Positions 51,606-59,419 are shown, counted from the first letter of the stretch. The stretch: 64,000 bases of DNA from Pseudoalteromonas sp. T1lg23B (GCF_002964665.1 NZ_PQBZ01000013.1:310001-374000), one strand, 5' to 3'. The notes: generated from the sequence alone by a model not told the origin. A program made the numbers and translations.

Positions 51606-52472
51606 ATGAGCCAATTAGGATATCGTCTTCATCAAATGGTGAACGACACTCACCGCGAAAGTAGCTTTAGCACTAGAGCTACTCGTAGCAAAGTATTAAA
51701 TCTTGCTGCCAAGCAGTTACTCAAACATGGTTATAGATTAAAAGACCCGTCCGGCCTTAAAACCAAACATATCAATCACCTTGTAACGCGTTGGCAAGAT
51801 GAAGGTTTAGCAGCAAAAACAATAAAAAACAGAATGGCGGCCTTGCGTTGGATTGCCGAAAAAATAGGTAAACCTAATATCTGTTCACGTAGCAATGATG
51901 ATTACGGCATTCCAAGAGTTCGCAACAACCCCATTGGCAAGTCAAAAACGTTAGACATGGATAAACATGCCAAGATCAAGAGTGACTTAATCAAGCTTTC
52001 CCTGCGTTTGCAGCAAGAGTTTGGGCTTAGAAAAGAGGAGTGTATGAAATTCAGCTTATCTTATGCTTTGGTAGACGCTAACACTCTACAAATAAAAGGT
52101 TCATGGGCTAAGGGTGGCAAATACCGCACGATCCCAATTCGAAAAGAATCTCAACGACAACTCATTCGTGATATTGCCGCTGTTACTAAAGGCGCACTTA
52201 TCGAACCTGAAAAGAACTATAAGTCACAAATGGGAGAGTACGACCGCGAAACAATCCGAGTTGGATTAAATAAAAATCACGGATTACGTCACCATTACGC
52301 AAGGGAGCGTTATTTAGAGCTTACAGGTTGGAAATGCCCTGCTGACGGAGGCCCTCATAGAAGAGAGTTGTCGCCCACTGATTATGAGCACGATACCAAA
52401 GTCCGTGAGCAAATTAGCCAAGAGTTAGGTCATGAACGTTTGAAGATAACCTATGCTTACTTGGGCAGTTAA
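51606..52472 (+). CDS. Tyrosine recombinase of the Integrase_1 type
   Basis: This 288-residue recombinase has an N-terminal SAM-like DNA-binding domain (about 1-110) and a catalytic domain with Arg in FGLRKEECMKF, Lys in WAKGGKYRTIPI, HGLRHHYARERYLEL (His-x2-Arg) and LGHERLKITYAYLG (His and the nucleophilic Tyr). This is the short family found in integrative islands alongside a separate P4-type integrase. It lies far from either att site, so it probably serves a different reaction, such as resolution or inversion, or is cargo. Its stop codon touches the first GCATGC palindrome. Confidence 0.85.
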   Translation: MSQLGYRLHQMVNDTHRESSFSTRATRSKVLNLAAKQLLKHGYRLKDPSGLKTKHINHLVTRWQDEGLAAKTIKNRMAALRWIAEKIGKPNICSRSNDDYGIPRVRNNPIGKSKTLDMDKHAKIKSDLIKLSLRLQQEFGLRKEECMKFSLSYALVDANTLQIKGSWAKGGKYRTIPIRKESQRQLIRDIAAVTKGALIEPEKNYKSQMGEYDRETIRVGLNKNHGLRHHYARERYLELTGWKCPADGGPHRRELSPTDYEHDTKVREQISQELGHERLKITYAYLGS

Positions 52473-52492
52473 AATTAGGCATGCCTAATTTT
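52471..52492. promoter_or_regulatory. GCATGC-centred palindrome, copy 1
   Basis: A perfect 22-base palindrome with core TTAGGCATGCCTAA lies between the convergent recombinase and XRE genes, overlapping both stop regions. The same core recurs at 52843 and 53775, and a variant at 53101. Confidence 0.7.
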
Positions 52493-52760
52493 ATCCGCTT
52501 ACTGACCAATCCAATATCTTTTCAGCCAACTCGTCTTCAATGCAGTACAAGAAGGCAGTTGGCACCTTTAGAACACCGCTCAACGCGACTACAGTTTTGA
52601 AATCTGGAGTGTGAACACCACGTTCATATTGGTTCATACGAGCAGACGCAACAAACTTATCCATCCCCGCCATTATTCCTAACTGCTTCTGGGACAGACC
52701 GAGTCTTGTTCTTGCTTGCTTTAGCCGTGTTGGAAACGGCGAACCATCATTAGTTTTCAA
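52491..52760 (-). CDS. XRE-family repressor
   Basis: This 89-residue protein has a Cro/C1 HTH (LKQARTRLGLSQKQLGIMAG, MDKFVASARMNQYERG) and a short C-terminal extension (PDFKTVVALSGVLKVPTAFL). The TTG start is the only one in frame that gives a complete HTH. Two near-identical CTAAG-N5-CTTAG sites lie directly upstream and are the likely operators for autoregulation. It is divergent from the small genes that begin at 52877 and probably controls them. Confidence 0.82.
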   Translation of the reverse strand: MKTNDGSPFPTRLKQARTRLGLSQKQLGIMAGMDKFVASARMNQYERGVHTPDFKTVVALSGVLKVPTAFLYCIEDELAEKILDWSVSG

Positions 52761-52787
52761 TTGGTGTAAGACATCTGCTCTTGAAAA

Positions 52788-52836
52788 CTAAGATTTTCTT
52801 AGCTTTAATTGAATCTAGATACTAAGGAATACTTAG
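52788..52836. promoter_or_regulatory. Paired operator sites CTAAG-N5-CTTAG
   Basis: Two inverted repeats, at 52788-52802 and 52822-52836, share the half-site CTAAG with a 5-base spacer. Their centres are 34 bases apart, roughly three helical turns. They fill the divergent promoter region between the XRE gene and the small-gene operon, as expected for binding sites of a dimeric repressor acting on both promoters. Confidence 0.7.
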
Positions 52837-52842
52837 CTACAG

Positions 52843-52858
52843 ATTAGGCATGCCTAAT
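52843..52858. promoter_or_regulatory. GCATGC-centred palindrome, copy 2
   Basis: The palindrome ATTAGGCATGCCTAAT ends 5 bases before the GGAGG ribosome-binding site of the gene at 52877. It could control transcription as DNA or translation as an RNA hairpin. Confidence 0.7.
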
Positions 52859-52876
52859 TTTTTGGAGGACATGGCT

Positions 52877-53086
52877 ATGCTTGAAACTTTCGTGTGTGTG
52901 TCGGTAGGGGTTATCTACTTGTTGATTAGTATATTTACCGCTGATGATCAATCATCTACGGAAAATGAACAACTCGATAAGCTTGATGATGGTATGGGTA
53001 ATATTATCGCTGATGGCGAACATATGACTCGTCAAGAGGCTGAGGATGCTCAGGCACGAGGCGAGTTATACGACACTTATTACTAG
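52877..53086 (+). CDS. Small membrane-anchored hypothetical protein
   Basis: This 69-residue protein starts at ATG 52877 (GGAGG 8 bases upstream; an ATG at 52871 is too close). It has one N-terminal membrane span (VCVSVGVIYLLISIFTA) and an acidic cytoplasmic tail (DQSSTENEQLDKLDDG ... RQEAEDAQARGELYD). No family recognised. It heads a run of four small genes in the mobility region. Confidence 0.55.
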   Translation: MLETFVCVSVGVIYLLISIFTADDQSSTENEQLDKLDDGMGNIIADGEHMTRQEAEDAQARGELYDTYY

Positions 53087-53100
53087 AGCTAATACATAGG

Positions 53101-53122
53101 CCAATTTGGCATGCCAAATTGG
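53101..53122. promoter_or_regulatory. GCATGC-centred palindrome, copy 3 (variant)
   Basis: A perfect 22-base palindrome with centre TTTGGCATGCCAAA overlaps the start of the G-rich ribosome-binding site of the gene at 53134. It differs from the other copies by matched changes in both arms (TTAGG to TTTGG), so the symmetry has been preserved by selection or by mechanism. Confidence 0.7.
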
Positions 53123-53133
53123 GGGCGGATTTT

Positions 53134-53511
53134 ATGAACGAAGAAAAATTGATTAATAACTCTGAGCTACGGCCATTTTTACCCGCATTTGCTGAGATCA
53201 AACATCGACTGCGTGGTATTGAAGTCGAATGTGAGCCACTAGGCCTTTCTTTTGATAAGGATGTTCAGACAGAAGAGGATATGTTACTCACTTTAATATC
53301 CCAAAAAGCGTTTGCGTTCGATGTAACCAACGAATATGGGGCTGTCTGGGATGTAAGACTGGAGCCCTTTTCAAAGTTTAAAGCGCGCAGCACCAAAATA
53401 ACATTCCCGTTTACCGGCTATAATCCTAATAAGCGGCAGCAAATCAGTAATTGGGTTATCGAATTGTGTAATTGGGAAGGTGACGTATTTACCGGCATCA
53501 CCAGGCATTAA
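53134..53511 (+). CDS. Hypothetical protein of the mobility region
   Basis: This 125-residue soluble protein starts at ATG 53134 after GGGGGCGG. The upstream in-frame TTG at 53119 lies in the palindrome and is unlikely. The sequence (MNEEKLINNSELRPFLPAFA ... NKRQQISNWVIELCNWEGDV) has mixed helix and strand character. No family recognised. Confidence 0.55.
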   Translation: MNEEKLINNSELRPFLPAFAEIKHRLRGIEVECEPLGLSFDKDVQTEEDMLLTLISQKAFAFDVTNEYGAVWDVRLEPFSKFKARSTKITFPFTGYNPNKRQQISNWVIELCNWEGDVFTGITRH

Positions 53512-53528
53512 AATTAATAGGAACTGCT

Positions 53529-53648
53529 ATGACAACATATGAATGGTTTCAAATGTGGGTTTTAATGGTGCTGGCTATTCGCGCTACTCGCCACTACGAC
53601 AAACTAAAACACGATCTATTTGAAGCAATTAAAGAGGGGAGAATATAG
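53529..53648 (+). CDS. Very small hypothetical protein (39 residues)
   Basis: ATG 53529 is preceded by AGGAACTGCT and opens a 39-codon frame (MTTYEWFQMWVLMVLAIRAT, then RHYDKLKHDLFEAIKEGRI). It is amphipathic with a hydrophobic middle and a basic/acidic tail. It ends 2 bases before the next small gene, consistent with an operon of small proteins. Confidence 0.45.
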   Translation: MTTYEWFQMWVLMVLAIRATRHYDKLKHDLFEAIKEGRI

Positions 53649-53650
53649 TT

Positions 53651-53752
53651 ATGGCTCCGTTGCTTACAGGATGCGCCATGGTTCTGGCGTTGGTGATATT
53701 TTTTGCTTTGCTATTTCATTTTAATCGCGACAATCTCAATAAATTCGACTGA
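53651..53752 (+). CDS. Single-span mini-membrane protein (33 residues)
   Basis: ATG 53651 follows GAGGGGAGAATATAGTT and encodes 33 residues consisting mostly of one membrane span (LTGCAMVLALVIFFALLFHF) and a short polar end (NRDNLNKFD). Tight packing behind the preceding small frame suggests it is translated. Function unknown. Confidence 0.45.
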   Translation: MAPLLTGCAMVLALVIFFALLFHFNRDNLNKFD

Positions 53753-53774
53753 TATCCAATATCTCTAGCGAAAA

Positions 53775-53792
53775 AATTAGGCATGCCTAATT
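53775..53792. promoter_or_regulatory. GCATGC-centred palindrome, copy 4
   Basis: The 18-base palindrome AATTAGGCATGCCTAATT is located 22 bases after the last small gene and about 200 bases ahead of the DUF927 gene. It has the same core as copies 1 and 2. Confidence 0.7.
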
Positions 53793-53882
53793 CTTGGCAC
53801 CCAAAAACAGCTGTTTTCTCCCACTTTACGTGAAAATTAAATCCCTGAAACGGGTAAATCTTGGCGTTTTTTTAACGCTTAG

Positions 53883-53912
53883 AAAAACCCCTCGAAAGTA
53901 AGGGGGGTTTTT
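53883..53912 (+). terminator. Intrinsic terminator ahead of the DUF927 gene
   Basis: AAAAACCCC / GGGGTTTTT forms a 9-bp stem that ends in a T-run. It separates the small-gene operon from the DUF927 transcript, whose promoter must lie between here and 53998. Confidence 0.75.
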
Positions 53913-53997
53913 CCGATCCAACCTGTCTCAAACCGTGTCAACCTAACTCTCAATGATTCAAGTAATACAAATGCGTTGATTTTGAGAGGTAAAATTC

Positions 53998-55722
53998 ATG
54001 CTAAAAGCAAAACCTGATGGTATCTACGCCCTTAACAAAGATGGTGAAGAGAGAAAAATTTCCGGTCCAATAGAAGTTAAAGCTATCGTTTCGTCGCCCG
54101 ACAAGCGGGACGATTTTGGTAGATTAATTGAGTGGAAGAATTACTTCGGACTATCAATACGTGAAGTTCTGCCAATGGGGGAAGTAGATGATTATTCGGC
54201 GAAGAAATTCAAAAAGAGGCTTTTGAATTCGGGGTTTGAGTTATCAACAAAAAAGTTTTCCTGGGACTCATTACTTTCTTATCTAATTGAATATCCATGT
54301 AGTGAGCATGCAATTACTGCTAAGCAAAGTGGTTGGATTGATCGCCAGTTTATCACTCCGGATTGGACAATAGGTGAAGCAACCACACCTGCTGTTTATG
54401 TTGGTGATTTTGCGGGTGCAAGCTTGTCTGAAGCAGGGACATTAACCGAATGGCAGCAACAGGTGGGCAGTTATTGCCGTGATAATCCCATTTTGATTCT
54501 TTCTGTTTGCTGTGCTTTAGCTGCCCCGCTTATCGAATGGACGGGAATAGAAAGTTTTGGCGTTCAGATTGTTGGTGCCTCAAAAACTGGAAAGTCTACA
54601 GCAATGAAGGTAGCCGCCAGTGTTTACTCTGATCAAACTTACTGCGAAAGCTGGAGCTCTACAGCAAATGGACTTGAATCTATTGCACGTGCAAGAAACA
54701 ACATGCTGCTTTGCCTAGATGAGTTTAAGCAGTGCCCAGAACAGGAAATGGACCGGCTGGTTTATCATCTGTGCAATGGTGTTTCAAAACTGCGAAGTGA
54801 AAAAGATGGATCTCTAGGAAAGCGCTACCGATGGAACACAATCTTTTTGAGCACAGGCGAGTTAACACTTAAAGAGTTACTCCACGATAACAATAAGACA
54901 GTGAGCGCAGGCCAGATGGTACGTCTCTTGGACATACCTACATTTGGTGCTTTTGATGTGTTTGAAAACATTCATGAATTCTCATCTCCTAAAGAGTTCG
55001 CAGAACATTTAGGTTCTGCTACTCGAAAGTATTTCGGAACGCTTGCCAAAGCATGGGTAAAAATACTTTCTCGCCTTAACTGCCCTCAAGACGAAGTTAT
55101 AAAAGAGTACAGGTGCATCCGAGAAGAGTGGCCTTGGGCAAAGGATATTGGGAGCCAGGCTAATAATGTGCTGGATAAACTAGCTTTACTCGCCGCCGCA
55201 GGAGAGATAGCGACTAATCATGGACTGTTACCGTGGCACTTGGGGGATGCAAAAGGCGCGTTAAAACAGGTTGCGATGGTCTGGCTCGACGACAGAGACG
55301 GTACAGAGAATGCTGAGAATAAGAAGCTGACTGAAGATATATTGAAGCTTATTAAAAAATGGCGACATAGCCTATCGTCAAAAGAACAATGGAACGATAG
55401 TTTTATTGGTATGTTTGAGTTCGAGCAGGAGTTGGTTTGGTATATTCCTCAACAAATCTTCAAAACAGAGGTAAATCAACCGAATAAACAAATATATAGT
55501 AAAGTCCGAGAGCTTATGTGGAAAAAGGGTTGGCTAAGTTCTAATGAGCCTGACCGGCGCACATTCAAAATTGGCAGCAAACGTTTTTTTAAATTCTTTC
55601 CCGAGAAAATCTGTCGCGAATGCGGTGAAAGTGTGGATCTATCCCACTTTCACCCAAATGATAACTCATTGAATAGTAATGCTAATCCCACTTTCCCAGT
55701 TTCCCAGAGCGAGAATTACTAA
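53998..55722 (+). CDS. DUF927 helicase/primase-like ATPase
   Basis: This 574-residue protein of the DUF927 family is seen in integrative elements and phage satellites and is thought to act in element replication. It carries a Walker A motif VGASKTGKSTAMKVA, a Walker B-like LLCLDEFKQCPEQE and a downstream sensor-type FLSTGELTLKELL. A possible zinc knuckle is present near the C-terminus (CRECGESVDLSHFH). It starts the last rightward operon of the island, with a GAGAGG ribosome-binding site, and its stop overlaps the next start by one base. A self-replicating excised form of the island is an inference. Confidence 0.82.
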   Translation: MLKAKPDGIYALNKDGEERKISGPIEVKAIVSSPDKRDDFGRLIEWKNYFGLSIREVLPMGEVDDYSAKKFKKRLLNSGFELSTKKFSWDSLLSYLIEYPCSEHAITAKQSGWIDRQFITPDWTIGEATTPAVYVGDFAGASLSEAGTLTEWQQQVGSYCRDNPILILSVCCALAAPLIEWTGIESFGVQIVGASKTGKSTAMKVAASVYSDQTYCESWSSTANGLESIARARNNMLLCLDEFKQCPEQEMDRLVYHLCNGVSKLRSEKDGSLGKRYRWNTIFLSTGELTLKELLHDNNKTVSAGQMVRLLDIPTFGAFDVFENIHEFSSPKEFAEHLGSATRKYFGTLAKAWVKILSRLNCPQDEVIKEYRCIREEWPWAKDIGSQANNVLDKLALLAAAGEIATNHGLLPWHLGDAKGALKQVAMVWLDDRDGTENAENKKLTEDILKLIKKWRHSLSSKEQWNDSFIGMFEFEQELVWYIPQQIFKTEVNQPNKQIYSKVRELMWKKGWLSSNEPDRRTFKIGSKRFFKFFPEKICRECGESVDLSHFHPNDNSLNSNANPTFPVSQSENY

Positions 55723-55982
55723 TGCTTACTGACCAGCTATTTGACGAAATTAAATGCGTGATTGAAAGCCAACTTTGCAAAGTAGCGCTCAACAGCAAAG
55801 AGTTCCTCACATTTGATGAGTGTGTTCAATACACAGCACTAAGCCCGAATTTCTTGCGGCAACAAGTACGGAACGGGTTGCCCTGCTACAAACTTGGAGG
55901 GCGGCGAACATTTTTTAAAAGAACAGAAGTTGATGCTTGGGTACTGAAGAATCGCGTGGAACTGGGAGACGAACATGAATAA
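55722..55982 (+). CDS. Excisionase-like MerR/HTH_17 DNA-binding protein
   Basis: This 86-residue protein has a winged-helix domain of the excisionase/HTH_17 type: FLTFDECVQYTALSPNFLRQ, QVRNGLPCYKLGGRRTFFKR and TEVDAWV. Such proteins assist excision by the cognate integrase or regulate it. It overlaps DUF927 by 1 base and the next gene by 8. Confidence 0.8.
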   Translation: MLTDQLFDEIKCVIESQLCKVALNSKEFLTFDECVQYTALSPNFLRQQVRNGLPCYKLGGRRTFFKRTEVDAWVLKNRVELGDEHE

Positions 55983-56199
55983 CGAGCTATTTGAAAAACG
56001 AGCGGGAATTTTAAAGCTTTATGGCGAAGAAGAGCGGTTGATAAGCGAGACTGAGCGCTGCCGCAGAACCGGCATAAGCCGCACTACCTGGTGGCGTATG
56101 CAAAAGGCGGGAGAAACCCCGCCATCCTCCAGCGTGGGTAAAGGAAAGGCCCGTTGGTTGCTGTCTGATATTTTATTGTGGATAAATGGTAATGTTTAG
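55975..56199 (+). CDS. AlpA-family regulator / recombination directionality factor
   Basis: This 74-residue protein shows an AlpA-like pattern: ISETERCRRTGISRTTWWRM, QKAGETPPSS and GKARWLLSDILLWI. AlpA proteins activate the integrase gene or act as directionality factors in P4-like elements. With the preceding protein and the P4-type integrase encoded further on, it forms a full excision-control set. Confidence 0.82.
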   Translation: MNNELFEKRAGILKLYGEEERLISETERCRRTGISRTTWWRMQKAGETPPSSSVGKGKARWLLSDILLWINGNV

Positions 56200-56240
56200 A
56201 GCATGTTATGCTAACTTAGGCGAGATATGATGTTATTCGA

Positions 56241-57143
56241 GTGATAAGGGATATGACTGAATTAAGCTGTAGTGCAAAAAAATTACTAACTTTTTTAAAA
56301 AAGATATCTAGGGATAGAGGAGCGTCTTTTAAAAGCACAATTGAAGAGTTTGGCAAATGTAACCAAGAGCAAGCTAATTTGCTTCTGGATGTCTTAGCCG
56401 TGATGGTCGAGAGATTTGGCAGCCCAACTTTCATCAAGTATAACGGAAATAAACGTGTGCATGTTACTGGAGTTGAACCTTTCTCATTGCATTGTGAAAG
56501 AATCCGTTTTGAGCTGGAGCCTTATTTTTCAGGTGTTAAAGCTGATATTTGCCTCGCTAGAAGTACTACTCCTGGCTGTCGTTTGAGAGATCCGCTTCTC
56601 AAGTTAAGGTTTGACTCTGGAGAGAGGCGATTGTTGATTATCCGTAGCCTTAATCAGGTCTTCGATTTTATTAATGGTTCTACGGAATGGGACGGTCTTT
56701 TTGATGAAAATGAAGTGGCTCCCGCCACATCTCCCCGCCGTTCGGTTCCTAGTACGGAGATGTCGTTTAATGAACGTAATATCTTACTGCCAGAAGTGAA
56801 ATCATATCTAAAAAATCAAAGCTATAAATTTGTCGTTGAAGACGAACAGTTACATGGGCGGTATGATTTATATGTAAGAAGCCCCGAAAAAATTCTCGTT
56901 GAGCTTAAATATATTAATCCAGATGAAAATGCTTTAGGGAAATTGCGTTATGCCATTGGGCAGGTTCTCCTTTATGCATTTGACCAGAGAGGTTCGAGAG
57001 ACATTGAAAAACTATGGGTTGTTACAAATGAATGTACTGTCTGTGATGCGGTAAAAGAAGCACTGAAGGAGATCCAAGCTCAAACTTCTGTAGAGTTTTT
57101 TCAACTACGACGAAACAATCTTTTAGAGATTGATGAATGGTAA
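56241..57143 (+). CDS. PD-(D/E)XK nuclease-like protein of unknown family
   Basis: This 300-residue protein has an N-terminal half (about 1-165) that looks helical and may bind DNA or a partner. The C-terminal half holds a clear PD-(D/E)XK arrangement: D209 in HGRYDLYV, E221-L-K223 in ILVELKYI and Q241 in YAIGQVLLYAF, followed by EKLWVVTNE. The pattern matches restriction-like and Card1/Can2-type nucleases in general, but I cannot name a family. It ends the operon next to the integrase gene (convergent). A nuclease effector, a plasmid/phage-targeting enzyme or an element-specific maintenance protein are all possible. Start GTG 56241 is uncertain; an ATG follows at 56253. Confidence 0.6.
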   Translation: MIRDMTELSCSAKKLLTFLKKISRDRGASFKSTIEEFGKCNQEQANLLLDVLAVMVERFGSPTFIKYNGNKRVHVTGVEPFSLHCERIRFELEPYFSGVKADICLARSTTPGCRLRDPLLKLRFDSGERRLLIIRSLNQVFDFINGSTEWDGLFDENEVAPATSPRRSVPSTEMSFNERNILLPEVKSYLKNQSYKFVVEDEQLHGRYDLYVRSPEKILVELKYINPDENALGKLRYAIGQVLLYAFDQRGSRDIEKLWVVTNECTVCDAVKEALKEIQAQTSVEFFQLRRNNLLEIDEW

Positions 57144-57169
57144 CTGCTTGGATTAGGCTAGCCTCTTCA

Positions 57170-58383
57170 CTACTGAAGAAGAGGCTGTAAAGCGACTGAT
57201 ACTGCTTGGTGAATTTCCTTTCTCTCTTCAAAGAAGTCATGTTTGTTGTAAATTTCATCTAACTTACTGATTTGATGATTTAAGCAACGCTCTAAATGAT
57301 CATCTTGAAACTTCATCCCGGCCGCAATAGATCTGAAAGTGCGCCTAAGGTCGTGAACTCTAAAATGTTCTAAGTCATGCATACGGTTTGGCGGTTGAAC
57401 TTTTTTACTTTGATCTATACCAAATAGTGAATTAATTGCGCTGTTGATAGTATCAGGGCCCATGTATGGTCTAGTGCTCTTGCGCCTAGCTGGAAATACA
57501 TAATTTGACCCATGTGATCGAACTTTTAGTTCTCTAAGCCATTCTACAGCGAGTGGTGGTAAGGGAATTTTGATAGCTCTAAAGTTTTTCTTGGTACGCT
57601 CTTTTGGTAAATGCCAAACCGCATTGCCTAAATCGAACTCATGCCATGGAGCCTGAATTAATTCAGACTTACGTACTCCTAAAACCACCAACAAACAGCA
57701 AGCTAGGTAGTTGTCGCGAGTAAAAGACTCGGGGTATTTTCTGAATACGCTGAATGCTTGCTCCACTTCATCAATAGTTAATACTCTTTCCCGAGAGGAT
57801 TCATGCCCTCCCGCATCTTTATAGCTGAAGGCAGATGCGGGATTGTTCAGTGTAATATTCAATTGGATAGCATGCTTAAAAAGGTTTTTAAGTAGATCGA
57901 GTACATCATTCGCCACTGTAGTTCGCCCACTGTCGGCAATGATATTTAGGATATCTCGAATGTGAAACGCATTAACCTGCTCAACTTTAAGGTGACCAAT
58001 GAATTTGGCTACATTGTTGTCATATTTACTTTTCGGAATATCAGGCCTTTTTAATCGTTTGAGCAGCTTATTTTCATACATATCTTGAAATAGCTCGTTA
58101 AAAGTCATCCCGCTATGTTTAGACAGAGAGCTCAATGATAGTGGATCAATTCCTTCTCTGAGCATGGCTCTGATCGTTTCAGCCTCACCACGAGCTTCAG
58201 CCAGTGTCAGTTGTCCGAATTTACCCAGCGACTTTTCCCTCCTCTTTTCGTTGAAGGTATATCTTAGGGACCAGTATGGTTCGCCACGCTTCGGAACGAC
58301 GAAGGACAATCCATTGCCATCGGATGTTTTACTTGGCTGACCTTTAGCAAGTATGTTGACTTGTTTAACTGTTAAATTTGGCA
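57170..58383 (-). CDS. int: P4-type tyrosine integrase of the island
   Basis: This 403-residue integrase has an N-terminal arm-binding DUF4102-type domain (NILAKGQPSKTSDGNGLSFV, GKFGQLTLAEARGEAETIRA), a SAM-like core-binding domain and a catalytic domain with Arg in VVLGVRKSELI, HDLRRTFRSIA and a late LNHQ...Y pattern. The ATG at 58383 is preferred because AGAGGTG lies 5 bases upstream. It faces the right-hand att site in yicC, where P4-type integrases normally sit. Integrases of mobilizable islands described in Vibrio and relatives also use the yicC 3' end, so this is likely the enzyme that inserted the island. Confidence 0.93.
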
Positions 58384-58495
58384 TTTTTTCACCTCTTGTA
58401 CTCACCAGTAGTTTGAGACTAGCAGTGAAAAATACTCACCACAATACTCACCAATTGGATGAAACAGAATGAAAAAATACGAAACCATAAAAAAC

Positions 58496-58520
58496 AAAAC
58501 CCCACTATAAAGTGAGGTTT
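58496..58520 (-). terminator. Terminator downstream of yicC
   Basis: AAAACCCCAC / GTGAGGTTTT is an imperfect 10-bp stem just beyond the yicC end. On the minus strand it runs into T-rich sequence. It lies inside the island, and a degenerate counterpart exists beside the left att copy (about 36525-36550). The element therefore seems to bring its own terminator for yicC and to insulate the integrase. Confidence 0.65.
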
Positions 58521-58558
58521 TTCAATTTATTATGAATTATCATGAGCGCTAGTGAACA

Positions 58559-58579
58559 TTACTCTATATTCTGGATCTG
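58559..58579 (-). other. Right attachment site of the island in the yicC 3' end
   Basis: The last 21 bases of yicC (stop codon included) match the copy at 36594-36614 except at one position. The core is ATATTCTGGATCTG. Integration therefore leaves the YicC sequence unchanged. Confidence 0.85.
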
Positions 58580-59419
58580 CTCTCTCATTTGCTCTATCAA
58601 CACTTTTAGCTCTACTGCTGCGTTGGTGATTTCGGTGTTGATTGATTTTGAGGCGAGGGTGTTTGACTCGCGGTTGAACTCTTGCATCATAAAGTCTAAA
58701 CGTCGGCCGCATGCGCCGCCTTTTTTCAAGATTTTGTGAGTTTCTTTAACGTGTGACTTGAGGCGGTCTAGCTCTTCGGCGACGTCTTGTTTTTGTGCAA
58801 GGTATATAAGCTCTTGCTCTAGGCGGTTTTCGTCGATTTCCGCTTTAAGTTCTTCTAACTTAGTGGTGAGCTTTTCGCGTTGCCATTTGTTTACCTCTGG
58901 CATGTGGCCTTCAACAATGGCGACTTGCTCTACAATCGAGTCTAAACGGGTGGTGATCATGGTTTCTAGGTTTTCACCTTCGCTGGCGCGAGCGGCTTTA
59001 AAATCTTCGACTAATTCGTCAAAACCTGCAAGTAGCTGACTATTTACTGTGTCTAGGTCTACTTCTTGTGCTTCCATAACGCCGGGCCAACGCAGAATGT
59101 CTACTGGGTTGATTTCGCCCTTGCTGTGTTGTTGCACCCATTGAGCGCTTTTGATCAGTTGCTCTGCTAAGGTTTCGTTAATAGACAACTCACCCACGTG
59201 GGCTGGGTTGGCGGTAAACTTCAAATACACTTCTACCTTGCCGCGCTGTAAATGCTTGCGCAGGCGTTCACGTACTACTGGCTCCATGGCACGGAACTGT
59301 TCAGGTGCGCGGATAAAGGTTTCTAGGTAGCGCTGGTTAACCGAGCGAATTTCCCAAACCCCTGTGCCCCATTCACCCTTAACTTCTCGGCGTGCGTAGG
59401 CGGTCATACTATGGATCAT
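58559..59419 (-). CDS. yicC: YicC-family endoribonuclease
   Basis: This 286-residue protein of the YicC/YloC family has recently been characterised in bacteria as an endoribonuclease acting on small RNAs. Family features are the start MIHSMTAYARREVKGEWGTG, SVNQRYLETFIRAP, the GEINPVDILRWPGVM block and the C-terminal CGRRLDFMMQEFNRESNTLA followed by SKS. Full length is retained despite the island in its 3' end. It is divergent from rph as in E. coli. Confidence 0.93.
   Translation of the reverse strand: MIHSMTAYARREVKGEWGTGVWEIRSVNQRYLETFIRAPEQFRAMEPVVRERLRKHLQRGKVEVYLKFTANPAHVGELSINETLAEQLIKSAQWVQQHSKGEINPVDILRWPGVMEAQEVDLDTVNSQLLAGFDELVEDFKAARASEGENLETMITTRLDSIVEQVAIVEGHMPEVNKWQREKLTTKLEELKAEIDENRLEQELIYLAQKQDVAEELDRLKSHVKETHKILKKGGACGRRLDFMMQEFNRESNTLASKSINTEITNAAVELKVLIEQMREQIQNIE

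Noticed and set aside
52471..52492. GCATGC palindrome as a simple bidirectional terminator
   Set aside because: Copy 1 lies between convergent genes and could terminate, but the other copies stand ahead of genes, against ribosome-binding sites, so termination does not explain the set.
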